From: Iphinoe sp. HA4291-MV1
Lineage (GTDB): Bacteria; Cyanobacteriota; Cyanobacteriia; Cyanobacteriales; Nostocaceae
DNA length: 64,000 nucleotides
Direction: 5' to 3'
NCBI GenBank assembly: GCA_019359415.1
Contig: JAHHHH010000037.1
Span: 1-64,000, forward strand
Shown: positions 8,704 to 16,775 of the stretch, piece by piece
How the letters are laid out: each line of letters starts with the position of its first letter
How positions within the stretch are numbered: the first letter of the stretch is position 1
Position numbers and translations under genes: made by a program
The notes under the pieces: generated by a model
Told to the model about the DNA's origin: nothing
Database searches by the model: none
Seen by the model: only the letters and a program-made list of their open reading frames with translations

Positions 8704-9534
8704 ATGAACGTTGCGATTATTGGTTGCGGATATGTCGGTTGTGCAATTGCTCGATATTGGCAACAAAAAATGACTTGTGTAGTCACTGCTACCACAACCA
8801 CCTCTGAACGTGTCCCTGTGCTGCAAGCAGTAGCCCAACGAGTTGAAGTCGTCAAAGGAAATGACCCAGAAGGTCTAAAATCAGTCCTGAAAAATCAAGA
8901 TGTTGTACTTTTGAGTGTTGGTGCAAAAAGTGCCAATACTGATATTTACGAAGAAACCTATCTACACACTGCTAAAACTTTAGTCTCTGTCCTGAAACAG
9001 ATTTCTAGCGTACGGCAATTGATATATACAGGAAGCTATGCCATTTATGGTGACAGAAACGGAGCGTGGGTGGATGAAGAATCACCAGCTGCACCTGTTA
9101 ACCAAAATGGGCAAATTATGAACGATACGGAGCAAGTTTTACTATCAGCATCCAGTGAAAACCTTCGTGTTTGTATTTTGCGATTGGGAGGAATTTACGG
9201 TCCAGGGCGAGAACTGGTAAAAATATTTGGTCGATACGCTGGCGCAACTCGACCTGGCAATGGTAAGGATACAACAAATTGGATTCACCTTGATGACATT
9301 ATTGCTGTTATAGAGTTGGCCCGTAAGCATCAACTACAAGGCATTTATAACTTAGTTGATGATGCCCATCTCACAACAGGAGAATTACTTGAACGTGTGT
9401 TTGAAACGCACAATCTACCCAAGGTGACATGGGATTCTTCCCAAGAGAGTAAGCGTCCATATAATGCCAAGGTATCTAATAAAAAGATAAAAGATGCAGG
9501 ATACGAATTGATTTATCCACAGATGATTTTCTAG
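8704..9534 (+). CDS. NAD-dependent epimerase/dehydratase-like SDR protein
   Basis: Extended or atypical short-chain dehydrogenase fold of 276 residues. The nucleotide-binding motif is at the very N terminus (VAIIGCGYVGCAIARYW), followed by an SDR core (YTGSYAIYGD near 116 and RLGGIYGPGRE near 160). The family resembles YeeZ-type proteins whose substrates are unknown. It begins 9 nt after the J-domain gene and precedes the hydrolase gene by 20 nt, so the three probably form an operon. I cannot assign a sugar-nucleotide substrate. Confidence 0.82.
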   Translation: MNVAIIGCGYVGCAIARYWQQKMTCVVTATTTTSERVPVLQAVAQRVEVVKGNDPEGLKSVLKNQDVVLLSVGAKSANTDIYEETYLHTAKTLVSVLKQISSVRQLIYTGSYAIYGDRNGAWVDEESPAAPVNQNGQIMNDTEQVLLSASSENLRVCILRLGGIYGPGRELVKIFGRYAGATRPGNGKDTTNWIHLDDIIAVIELARKHQLQGIYNLVDDAHLTTGELLERVFETHNLPKVTWDSSQESKRPYNAKVSNKKIKDAGYELIYPQMIF

Positions 9535-9554
9535 CTGTTCTTAAATGCAGTCCC

Positions 9555-10469
9555 ATGATTACTCAAGATAAAACAGCATCTCCTACCCAGTTTTACACTT
9601 GGAAAAATTATCGCTGCGCCTACGAAGTTGATAACCCAAGTCATTCAACTCCTGAGGGTATTCCCCTATTGTTAATTCACCCTATTGGCGTTGGACTGTC
9701 GCGCCAATTTTGGCAGCGGTTTTGTCGTGAATGGTATCAACAAGGTCGCCGCAATCCTATTTACAACCCTGATTTGTTGGGATGTGGTGAAAGTGATATG
9801 CCCCATGTAGCTTATACTCCAAGTGATTGGGCAGAACAATTGCAACACTTTTTAAAAAAAATAGTACAAAAACCTGTCATTTTGGTTGTAAAGGGCGCTT
9901 TATTTCCAGTTGCAATAGAATTAGTTCAAAAGGAACCAAATTTCATTACCGGACTTGCATTATCTGGTCCTCCCGCTTGGGCAGTTATTACGAAAAAAAC
10001 ACCAGAATGGCAAGACAAACTCATTTGGAATCTATTGGATTCTCCTTTGGGTAATGCTTTTTATCATTATGCCCGAGGTGAAAAGTTTTTGCGTAATTTT
10101 TCAGTTCGCCAACTGTTTGACTCAACCGATGCTGTTGATGCTGAATGGATAAATACTTTGCAAAAAGGTGCAGAAAAGACAGCCAATCGTTATGCAGTGT
10201 TCTCTTTCTTAGCGGGTTTTTGGCGCAAAGATTACAGTCAAGCTATTGCTTCTATCAAACAACCAACGCTGGTAGTTGTAGGAGAAACAGCATCAAGTAT
10301 TAGCCAAGAAGGTAAACAAGAAAAACCAGATGAACGCTTGGCTGATTACCTCGCCTGTTTACAAAATGGTCGAGGGGTAAAAATTCCTGGTCGAAATGTT
10401 TTACCGTATGAGTCAACGGCTGAATTTGTTAGAGCGATCGCGCCTTTTATCAATGAAAATTTGAGGTGA
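9555..10469 (+). CDS. Alpha/beta hydrolase-fold protein, atypical nucleophile
   Basis: A 304-residue alpha/beta hydrolase fold. The oxyanion-side loop is visible as LLIHPIGVG near residue 38 and the following strand as NPDLLGCGESD near 75. At the expected nucleophile elbow, VILVVKGALFPVAIE replaces the usual GxSxG, so the catalytic serine seems absent. This makes it either a non-hydrolytic member or one with altered chemistry. C-terminal residues include DERLADYL and a possible catalytic region IPGRNVLPYE. It is third in the probable J-domain/epimerase/hydrolase operon. Substrate unknown. Confidence 0.82.
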   Translation: MITQDKTASPTQFYTWKNYRCAYEVDNPSHSTPEGIPLLLIHPIGVGLSRQFWQRFCREWYQQGRRNPIYNPDLLGCGESDMPHVAYTPSDWAEQLQHFLKKIVQKPVILVVKGALFPVAIELVQKEPNFITGLALSGPPAWAVITKKTPEWQDKLIWNLLDSPLGNAFYHYARGEKFLRNFSVRQLFDSTDAVDAEWINTLQKGAEKTANRYAVFSFLAGFWRKDYSQAIASIKQPTLVVVGETASSISQEGKQEKPDERLADYLACLQNGRGVKIPGRNVLPYESTAEFVRAIAPFINENLR

Positions 10470-10531
10470 GTTCTATTTGCAAATTTTGCCAGAACTCAAG
10501 CACCGAGGAATGAGCTTAGTAGGGGAGAATG

Positions 10532-10837
10532 TTAATCAAACTGAGAGATAACAACCTCTCTATCAGGGAAGCGAGCAATGATTATAAGACTTCCTCCAAG
10601 AGATTTGATGTATCGCGAAAGCGTAGATATTTGAATATCGTCTTGATGCTCAATCTTTGAAAGCGCCGATTGTACGACTCCCATATCCTTTGCAACATCA
10701 CTTTGAGTTAGTGCAAAGGATTCTCGAAGCTCTGAAAGTGTTAGGTGGAGCAGCGCAAGGTTTGCTTGCATCTGACTTTCTGCCCGTTGTTCAGGAGTCA
10801 TTCTTTTGCGAAGTTCATTAAATGGCTTCGTCTTCAT
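10532..10837 (-). CDS. higA: HigA-type antitoxin, XRE helix-turn-helix
   Basis: 101 residues with a Cro/C1-type helix-turn-helix near 55-75 (LTQSDVAKDMGVVQSALSKIE), the DNA-binding antitoxin of a type II pair. Its start codon overlaps the toxin stop by 4 nt (ATGA), the toxin-first order typical of HigBA. The protein should neutralise the toxin and autoregulate the operon. The N terminus has a basic helix, and the C terminus is a short beta segment (SLIIIARFPDREVVI). Confidence 0.88.
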   Translation of the reverse strand: MKTKPFNELRKRMTPEQRAESQMQANLALLHLTLSELRESFALTQSDVAKDMGVVQSALSKIEHQDDIQISTLSRYIKSLGGSLIIIARFPDREVVISQFD

Positions 10838-11193
10838 AGAAACCCTTCTGTTTTTAATTCCTCTAAGTGTTCGTCATACAGCGTATCTGCCTTTGGAAGA
10901 TTTTCCTCGTACCATCGAGCGTCTCCTCCCTTGTTTCCTCCAAAAAGAAGAATGGCGACTCTTGTTGGATCAAATGCATAGAGTATTCGGTACGGTTCTC
11001 CTTTGTGCTGTACTCTCAACTCTCTGATATGGGAATGACGTGAGCCGTTAATTTTTGAACTGTAGGGAAAAGAAAGCTTTGGTCCTCGTATCTCAAGCAG
11101 TCGCACGACTGCATCGATTGCAATCTGGGTGCTTTCTTCTAATTCAACCCACCACGCTTCAAACTCGTTCGTGAATTCTACCTCCCATGTCAT
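10834..11193 (-). CDS. higB: HigB/Gp49-type RelE-superfamily toxin
   Basis: 119-residue toxin of the RelE/ParE superfamily (HigB/Gp49 type, formerly DUF891), expected to cleave mRNA on the ribosome. Typical features are WEVEFTNEFEAWW at the N terminus, the basic strand SRHSHIRELRVQHKGEPYRILYAFDP in the centre (residues about 52-77) and ILLFGGNKGGDARWYEE near 83. It is the promoter-proximal gene of the pair. The intergenic region behind it (11194-11488) lacks genes. Confidence 0.88.
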   Translation of the reverse strand: MTWEVEFTNEFEAWWVELEESTQIAIDAVVRLLEIRGPKLSFPYSSKINGSRHSHIRELRVQHKGEPYRILYAFDPTRVAILLFGGNKGGDARWYEENLPKADTLYDEHLEELKTEGFL

Positions 11194-11488
11194 TTTTCTT
11201 TACATATATTCTAACAAAATATCACCTTTAACTCATATTATGACTGTGTGTGCAGGCAAGTAAAGAAGATATGCTGAAACTTGGCGATAGCCGTTCGCGA
11301 GTGCGTTCCGTAGGAAAGGCTTAAGCTCCGCTTATCGCCTTTAAGATTTCAGATTCAAGTCCGTTTTTAAATGTCAACTTGGCTATTGAGAGCCTGAACT
11401 CTCATGGCTACAATGCAAAACGCTTCTTTATGCGATCGCCTTCAACATCAAGTTGATGTTTTTTGAGCAACATCTTATTACTTTAGTA
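11194..11488. other. Intergenic region with a hairpin repeat
   Basis: GGCGATA near 11284 and TATCGCC near 11334 bracket a short GC-rich segment containing CGCGAGTGCG, a fragment of a dispersed cyanobacterial repeat. No gene seen. Confidence 0.45.
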
Positions 11489-12478
11489 TTATTTTGACAG
11501 ATTTGGTGCCGCGATTTCTGGCCAGCTTTCAAAATTGCGCCTAACCCAATCCATTCCTACTTCGTTGTTCAGCTTAATTTTTTGGGGTGTATTTGGATAA
11601 ATCTTCCGCAAGATATCAGCATCTTGCTCAACTATAACTTTGGCAAAGTTGAGAAACGTCTGCCCTAAAACATTAAATGCAGGGTTTTTCGCTATCCCAT
11701 ACATCAGTATGTAGGTTCGTGTCCGCGTTTGAGACTCTGGGACAAACAAGTGGATTTGGGCAACTTTACCCAGTCCGTTTTCCACATGAGCTATGACTAA
11801 GGATGGAAAGTGATTTTCCAAATGAGCTTTAAGGACTTTTGGTAGCAACAACAAACTTGGGTTTTTCAGTTTTTCACCCAAGCTAGCTGTTGCTGTTGGC
11901 AGATCATAAAACGCATGGGAGTGATGCCCATTGTCAATAAACGTCTCAAAATGCACTTCCTCAATCCTGAATAAAGGTCGATGAGTTCCGTTTTGGTGAT
12001 TGTAGTCGTGCATATTCAGCAGCATACTAAGCAAATCAGTCTCCACGCTCGTATCAGCCGTATGACCGATAAACTCATATTTAGAGGCAATTTCATTAAG
12101 GATATTGGGAATCGGTATTTTGGGTTCAAAGCCACCATATGACCAAATAAAATTATCTTGAATAATCAGTTCTAATGGTTCGAGTTGCGGTAGAGTTTTC
12201 TTGTTGGAACCTGGCAAAATTGTGCAACCTTCACCATCAAACTCAAGTGCATGAAAAGGACAGACGACAGCACTCGATTTATCTTCACGTTCTTGGCACC
12301 ATCCTTCAGATAGCATAGCACCCATGTGCGGACAGGCGTTGGGTAGAGCATTCACTCTGCCAGTTTTATCTTGCCAAAGTACATAATCAGTACCATAAAG
12401 AGATACTTTTTTTGGCTTGTTGACTTCCAACATAGACTTGTGTGCCAATAACCAGGGCGCACCAGTAAGCATAGACAT
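11489..12478 (-). CDS. Rieske [2Fe-2S] oxygenase, alpha-subunit-like
   Basis: Non-heme iron oxygenase of 329 residues. The Rieske domain (about 10-110) has both ligand pairs, CPHMGA near residue 49 and CPFHALEFDG near 73. The C-terminal catalytic domain follows, with candidate ferrous-iron His ligands in HDYNHQNGTH near 157. This resembles pheophorbide a oxygenase/ring-hydroxylating alpha subunits, but no reductase gene is adjacent and the substrate is unknown. GGAG precedes the ATG. It is transcribed divergently from the TetR gene across a 245-bp region containing a 28-bp dyad, so repression by that regulator is plausible. Confidence 0.88.
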   Translation of the reverse strand: MSMLTGAPWLLAHKSMLEVNKPKKVSLYGTDYVLWQDKTGRVNALPNACPHMGAMLSEGWCQEREDKSSAVVCPFHALEFDGEGCTILPGSNKKTLPQLEPLELIIQDNFIWSYGGFEPKIPIPNILNEIASKYEFIGHTADTSVETDLLSMLLNMHDYNHQNGTHRPLFRIEEVHFETFIDNGHHSHAFYDLPTATASLGEKLKNPSLLLLPKVLKAHLENHFPSLVIAHVENGLGKVAQIHLFVPESQTRTRTYILMYGIAKNPAFNVLGQTFLNFAKVIVEQDADILRKIYPNTPQKIKLNNEVGMDWVRRNFESWPEIAAPNLSK

Positions 12479-12581
12479 GGTGTTACACTCTCCTTATTTA
12501 CTGAAGTTCACGAATTGCCAATCCAAATATGACGCAAGCAGATTTGACTGGCGGTGGATGTACAACGTATATCTGACCTAT

Positions 12582-12609
12582 GTTGAAATGCCTCATAAGG
12601 CAACTCAAC
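12582..12609. promoter_or_regulatory. Candidate TetR operator: 28-bp dyad
   Basis: Arms GTTGA-N2-TGCCT and AGGCA-N2-TCAAC are perfectly complementary around a 4-bp centre. The dyad lies between the divergent Rieske oxygenase and TetR genes, 104 bp and 115 bp from their start codons. Size and symmetry fit a TetR-family site. No binding data exist, so this is inference from position. Confidence 0.6.
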
Positions 12610-12723
12610 TAGGCTCAGGTAGAATGAGAAAAATGTGACCAATTATTCGCTTTTATTTTAATTTATGAGTAAAAGTTCATATTTGTCAAGAGGAATGGTG
12701 GAAAGGGTGTAGAGAAGATAACT

Positions 12724-13638
12724 ATGAATTCGCCAACAAAGAAAAACGCATCTATGCGTCGTCAGCCTAAGCAAAAGCGCAGTCAGCAACGTGTTAATCG
12801 CATTTTAGACGCCGCAGCCGAGGTTTTTGATGAAGTGGGTTTTGAAGCGGCGACAACTCATGCGATCGCCACTCGTGCTGACACAGCCATAGGTTCGCTT
12901 TACCAGTTTTTTCCAGATAAATTGGCGATTTTTCATGCTTTGGAATTGCGTCATGTGGAGCGAGTACGCGCTGTGTGGGCACAACTGAGTAAACCAGAAA
13001 TCATTCAACTTCCTTTAGAAGGATTTATCCGAACTTTGGTAGCAGCATTCAAGCAACTTTTTGAGCAGCCCACGTCTCGGATTGTCTTTGTGCAATACTT
13101 TACTTCTCGATCAATCTTTCAAAGCATCGATGATAGCTTTACTGAAGAAGCGATCAACTTTATCGCAAAACTGCTGCAAGAACGTAATCTCGCCTTGAGT
13201 CCCGAACAGTGCCATTTACTAGGTGAAGTCTGCACCTATGCCTGTAATGCTTTGATACTCCATGCACTACGCAGCAATGAAACTCATCGCCAGCAGATTT
13301 TTGAGCAAATGGAGGCGCTGCTATTGGTGTACTTACGCCCCCATGTGGGAGATGAAAATTTGCACAGCCAAGTAATGATGGTAATGAAATGTCCTCACTG
13401 TAATGGAGAGCGCATCTCTAAAAATGGGCATCGTCATGGCAAGCAGCGTTACATCTGCAAAGACTGCGGTAAGCAATTCCCTGAAGCTTATTCATTGCAG
13501 GGATACGGTGATGAAGTGAAAAAGCAATGTCTGGAATTGTACTGCAATGGTGTTAGTTTTCGGGAGATTGAAAGAAGAACTGGCGTTTCGCATAATACGG
13601 TTATTTATTGGGTGAAGCAGACTGCCACCAGTTGCTAG
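12724..13638 (+). CDS. TetR-family regulator fused to an IS1-like InsA fragment
   Basis: Residues 1-217 are a full-length TetR-type repressor. The HTH lies near 25-70 (AAAEVFDEVGFEAATTHAIA then GSLYQFFPDK), followed by a helical ligand-binding domain ending near YLRPHVGDENLHSQ. From residue 218 the frame continues into a different protein: CPHC and CKDCGKQF zinc-ribbon pairs, a linker, and a helix-turn-helix GVSFREIERRTGVSHNTVIYWVKQ, matching the InsA half of cyanobacterial IS1-like elements, cut off just after WVKQ. The InsB half is missing. The fusion adds about 87 residues with a second DNA-binding unit. Whether it is functional or a recent accident is open. Confidence 0.88.
   Translation: MNSPTKKNASMRRQPKQKRSQQRVNRILDAAAEVFDEVGFEAATTHAIATRADTAIGSLYQFFPDKLAIFHALELRHVERVRAVWAQLSKPEIIQLPLEGFIRTLVAAFKQLFEQPTSRIVFVQYFTSRSIFQSIDDSFTEEAINFIAKLLQERNLALSPEQCHLLGEVCTYACNALILHALRSNETHRQQIFEQMEALLLVYLRPHVGDENLHSQVMMVMKCPHCNGERISKNGHRHGKQRYICKDCGKQFPEAYSLQGYGDEVKKQCLELYCNGVSFREIERRTGVSHNTVIYWVKQTATSC
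13384..13638 (+). mobile_element. IS1-like insertion-sequence remnant (insA head)
   Basis: The coding segment MKCPHC...WVKQTATSC corresponds to the N-terminal part of IS1-type transposase. It has an in-frame ATG of its own at 13384. No InsB and no clear terminal inverted repeats can be seen in the 150 bp that follow. It is a truncated element joined to the end of the TetR gene. Confidence 0.75.
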
Positions 13639-13791
13639 CATTGCACAAATTCACCTCATTGACTCTAGTAAACCTTTGAGAGTTAAGCTAGAAAAGAGTA
13701 GGAGTCACATACGCCTTATTCCTCTTATAGTATTGGATTTCAGAGTGATGAATCAAGTAAGAAGTCTAAAACTAGAATGTTGGAAGGCACG

Positions 13792-14832
13792 TTAAACTTC
13801 CTCTAGCCATGCCAAGATACTGTCTCTACTCTGGGCCAACCCCTTGTAAACTAGGGACTCCTGCGTCATAGACTGGATAGCAGAAGACAATTTGTGCCGT
13901 AAACTAGTATCTTTTTTAACTTCACAACAATCCCGAAAGTAGGTGCGGATGGTAAACAGCGCCGCGTCATATTCTGGTAGCCCCCAAATGACTTGTCGTT
14001 CAATTCTCAGGAACAATCGGGGGTTTTCTTGATGAAATTGTCTCCCTTGCCATTCGTTAATCGGTACATTGGGAGGTGGTTCGGGATGGTGGTTTAGGCG
14101 GGTGTCAGTACTCAATCCCCAAGCGAAGCGCACCATCGGTTCTCTCATGATCATCGTATTGACGATCGCACTCGCCCGTCGATTAATTTTATCCATACCT
14201 GCTACAGGTGAGTGTACTGTAACAAAGTCTTTGCCAATTTTTTCCTCGGCTGACCAATGATTGGGATAGCATAAATGGATTGCACTCAACCAATTGCTAC
14301 CATCTGCTGAACGACAAATAACTGTCATGTCTTCTTGCACTTGTGCTGCTATTGCATCAAGGGTGGAAGCGTAAGGTGGAAAGACTTGCTTGCTCTGGGT
14401 TTCGATTTGCTGTAACTGCCAATTGGCATCTAAGTAAAGGGTTTCTCCGGTAAGCTGGCTGTGAAAGACGAGTTCGCCACTGGGTAACCGTCTAGAGTGA
14501 AAGTGTCGAGGGTGTTCCTGGGTGAGACGGTCGATAATCAGATGAGCGATGCCACTTGCAACAGTATCAGAATCATGACAAGTTTGGTAATATTTGCTCA
14601 AACGTTCAGCACGAGCTAAGAGCTTAACTTGACGGTAGTGAGCAAAGTTACTATCAATTTGAAAGATCTGCTTGTCTGCCTCACCATTACCCAAACAACA
14701 ACCAAAGGGAATTAAACCTGGCTTAACCTCGTACCGTCCATGATTAAGAGGAAAATAGTAAGCTGAACTGTTAGATGCTTCGACTGTCTTGGCTTCTTGG
14801 AAGAAACTATCTGCAAGTGTTTGCATAACCAT
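13792..14832 (-). CDS. DUF3445 heme-dependent oxidative N-demethylase-like protein
   Basis: 346-residue member of the DUF3445 family, which includes the heme-dependent oxidative N-demethylase alpha subunit that converts dimethylamine to methylamine in some bacteria. Family features are PLNHGRYEVKPGLIPFG near residue 28, QIDSNFAHYRQ near 58, VTVHSPVAG near 203 and the RIERQVIWGLPEYDAALFTI stretch near 278. No partner subunits are nearby, so the substrate is uncertain. The Rieske oxygenase, TetR regulator and aldo/keto reductase around it suggest a local oxidative-catabolism group. A second start lies 6 nt downstream (MQTLAD). Confidence 0.82.
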   Translation of the reverse strand: MVMQTLADSFFQEAKTVEASNSSAYYFPLNHGRYEVKPGLIPFGCCLGNGEADKQIFQIDSNFAHYRQVKLLARAERLSKYYQTCHDSDTVASGIAHLIIDRLTQEHPRHFHSRRLPSGELVFHSQLTGETLYLDANWQLQQIETQSKQVFPPYASTLDAIAAQVQEDMTVICRSADGSNWLSAIHLCYPNHWSAEEKIGKDFVTVHSPVAGMDKINRRASAIVNTMIMREPMVRFAWGLSTDTRLNHHPEPPPNVPINEWQGRQFHQENPRLFLRIERQVIWGLPEYDAALFTIRTYFRDCCEVKKDTSLRHKLSSAIQSMTQESLVYKGLAQSRDSILAWLEEV

Positions 14833-15027
14833 TGTTGGTATGCTTTATTTGACTAACTACTATTATTATAGTTATCCATGTTGAGGTCACAAGTTGAGCG
14901 ATCGCGGTCATTTTGTACAAAAGTCTGATGAGATCGTTCAAGTTTTCAACGGCTAATTCTGTGTATCTTTATGAATGTGAACCATAGATGTTGATTCTGC
15001 TGAACCGAAATCAAAGGAGTAACATTC

Positions 15028-16140
15028 ATGTCTGTTGATACTTATTATACGCTGGGACGTTCCGGTCTACGAGTCAGTCGTCTTGCACTGGGTGCTATGA
15101 CTTTTGGCACTGAATGGGGCTGGGGAGCCGATGAGGATATGGCGCGTCAACTGTTCAACACCTACATTGATGCAGGTGGAAACTTCATTGACACTGCAGA
15201 TGGGTATACCTACGGTACGAGTGAGGCTTGGATTGGCAAGTTCGTTGCAGAACGTGAACTACGCGATCGCGTTGTTATTGCAACCAAGTTCACCTACAAC
15301 GCCGAACCAGGAAACCCAAACGCTGGGGGTAACGGACGCAAGAATATCCTTCGAGCAGTGGAAGGTTCATTGCGACGTCTCGGAACAGACTACATTGATC
15401 TTTATATTCTCCACACGTGGGATCAAATCACGCCTGCTGAAGAAGTGATGCGAACTCTTGATGATTTAGTCCAATCTGGAAAAGTTCGTCATGTCGGGTT
15501 GAGTGATACACCAGCTTGGTATGCAGCACGAGCACAGACGCTAGCAGAGTGGCGCGGCTATGAACCTCTGAGTACATTACAACTTGAGTACTCGCTTGTT
15601 GAGCGGAACATTGAACGTGAGTTCATTCCACTGGGTTTGGAACTCGGTATGGGCATTATGGTGTGGAGTCCTCTAGCAAGTGGTCTTCTCAGTGGCAAAT
15701 ATAAGCCGAGTGAGGGTGGATTCAGCGGAGGGGGACGACTAGATACAATGCGAGACACTCAGAATCCAGCATTCCAGAAAATCACAGAGCAAAACTGGCA
15801 GATAGTAGCAGAACTAGAAGTGGTAGCTAAGGAGCTTGGTCATAGTATGGCTCAAGTTGCAGTCAACTGGACGGTAAATCGACCTGGCGTTGCGAGCGTG
15901 ATTGTCGGAGCTACAAAGCTAGCGCAACTAGAAGACAATCTCAAAGCATTGGATTTTCAGATTCCAAATGAACTGAGCGATCGCCTTGAGGCAATTAGTC
16001 GTCCTGAAACTCAATTTCCCTACAGTTTCTTCGGTCCAGAGATTCAAGAAATGATTCATGGTGGTAAGCCAGTTGGTACCAAACCGACAGGATACTATCC
16101 CAACGTACTCATCGAATCTGCTGGTGCTGGAGTGTCTTAG
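15028..16140 (+). CDS. Aldo/keto reductase
   Basis: NAD(P)H-dependent oxidoreductase of the aldo/keto reductase superfamily, 370 residues, TIM barrel. Visible are LRVSRLALGAMTFGTEWGWG, the catalytic Asp/Tyr loop FIDTADGYTYGTSE (residues about 53-66), the Lys strand VVIATKF near 87, the HTWD loop (catalytic-His position) near 130 and the cofactor loop VIVGATKLAQLEDNLKAL near 291. A strong GGAG lies 8 nt before the ATG. It starts 195 bp from the divergent DUF3445 gene. Substrate unknown. It resembles the YajO/potassium-channel-beta-like subgroup. Confidence 0.94.
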   Translation: MSVDTYYTLGRSGLRVSRLALGAMTFGTEWGWGADEDMARQLFNTYIDAGGNFIDTADGYTYGTSEAWIGKFVAERELRDRVVIATKFTYNAEPGNPNAGGNGRKNILRAVEGSLRRLGTDYIDLYILHTWDQITPAEEVMRTLDDLVQSGKVRHVGLSDTPAWYAARAQTLAEWRGYEPLSTLQLEYSLVERNIEREFIPLGLELGMGIMVWSPLASGLLSGKYKPSEGGFSGGGRLDTMRDTQNPAFQKITEQNWQIVAELEVVAKELGHSMAQVAVNWTVNRPGVASVIVGATKLAQLEDNLKALDFQIPNELSDRLEAISRPETQFPYSFFGPEIQEMIHGGKPVGTKPTGYYPNVLIESAGAGVS

Positions 16141-16223
16141 AGCGGAACGCTGAGTAATTAATATCCAATTTTACAAGTGTGAGTCATCCCAATACGATTC
16201 GGATAAGCTCTTAAAGCTCTTGA

Positions 16224-16482
16224 TACTCATGGACGAGTGTTTAATACTCGCACAGGAGTGTTTGATGTTCGTGGACGAGTGTTTGATGTTCGTGAACGAG
16301 TGTTTGATGTTTGTGGACGAGTGTTGAATGTTCGCGGACGAGTGTTTGATGTTTGTGGACGAGTGTTGAATGTTCGTGGACGAGTGTTTGATGTTCGTGA
16401 ACGAATGTTTGATGTTCGTGGACGAATGTTTGATGTTCGTGGACGAATGTTTGATGTTCGCGGACGAGTGTTTGATGTAGAT
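16224..16482. repeat. 21-bp minisatellite array A (about 12 units)
   Basis: About twelve head-to-tail units of 21 bp, core GACGAGTGTTTGATGTTCG, run from 16231 to 16482 with point differences between units and degenerate ends. Because 21 is a multiple of three, several frames stay open on both strands (heptad translations such as FDVRGRV or SSTNIKH), but none has a ribosome site or normal protein composition, so I treat it as non-coding. It is related to array B at 49951-50220. Confidence 0.85.
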
Positions 16483-16504
16483 GTAGGGCGATCGCTCGTC
16501 TAAG

Positions 16505-16663
16505 ATCTTGCACCAGCTTTTGAATCTGCCAAGAAATTTATTTCTTGGCTCAAAGCTCAAGTAAGCTAAAGCTTACTGAATATACATACTAGTCCGTTTT
16601 AACGGACTTTGGCTATAAGCCTTGAACTGAAGTTCAAGGCGTACTCAGGGGAAGGTGCAAGAT
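16505..16663. mobile_element. MITE-like element, copy A (159 bp)
   Basis: Perfect 10-bp terminal inverted repeats ATCTTGCACC/GGTGCAAGAT are flanked by a direct CTAAG on both sides (16500-16504 and 16664-16668), the mark of insertion. The interior is a string of hairpins: GCCAAGAAA/TTTCTTGGC, GTCCGT/ACGGAC, and GCCTTGAACT/AGTTCAAGGC. No coding capacity. A diverged second copy lies at 47246-47400. Confidence 0.82.
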
Positions 16664-16775
16664 CTAAGTCGTCGGGAATACATCAGTTATGATGAAAGTC
16701 TGTACTTTTCCGGGATCTAGGGTGCTGGGATTGAATTTTCTTCATAATAAAAGTGTGATTTCTTGCGCCCTAACC

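Noticed and set aside
13639-13791. InsB half of the IS1-like element
   Set aside because: All three forward frames after the InsA fragment were read and none shows the InsB DDE-type motifs.
16171-16560. Open frames on both strands of the 21-bp array A
   Set aside because: They are produced by the repeat period, without ribosome sites and with low-complexity heptads. Treated as a minisatellite.
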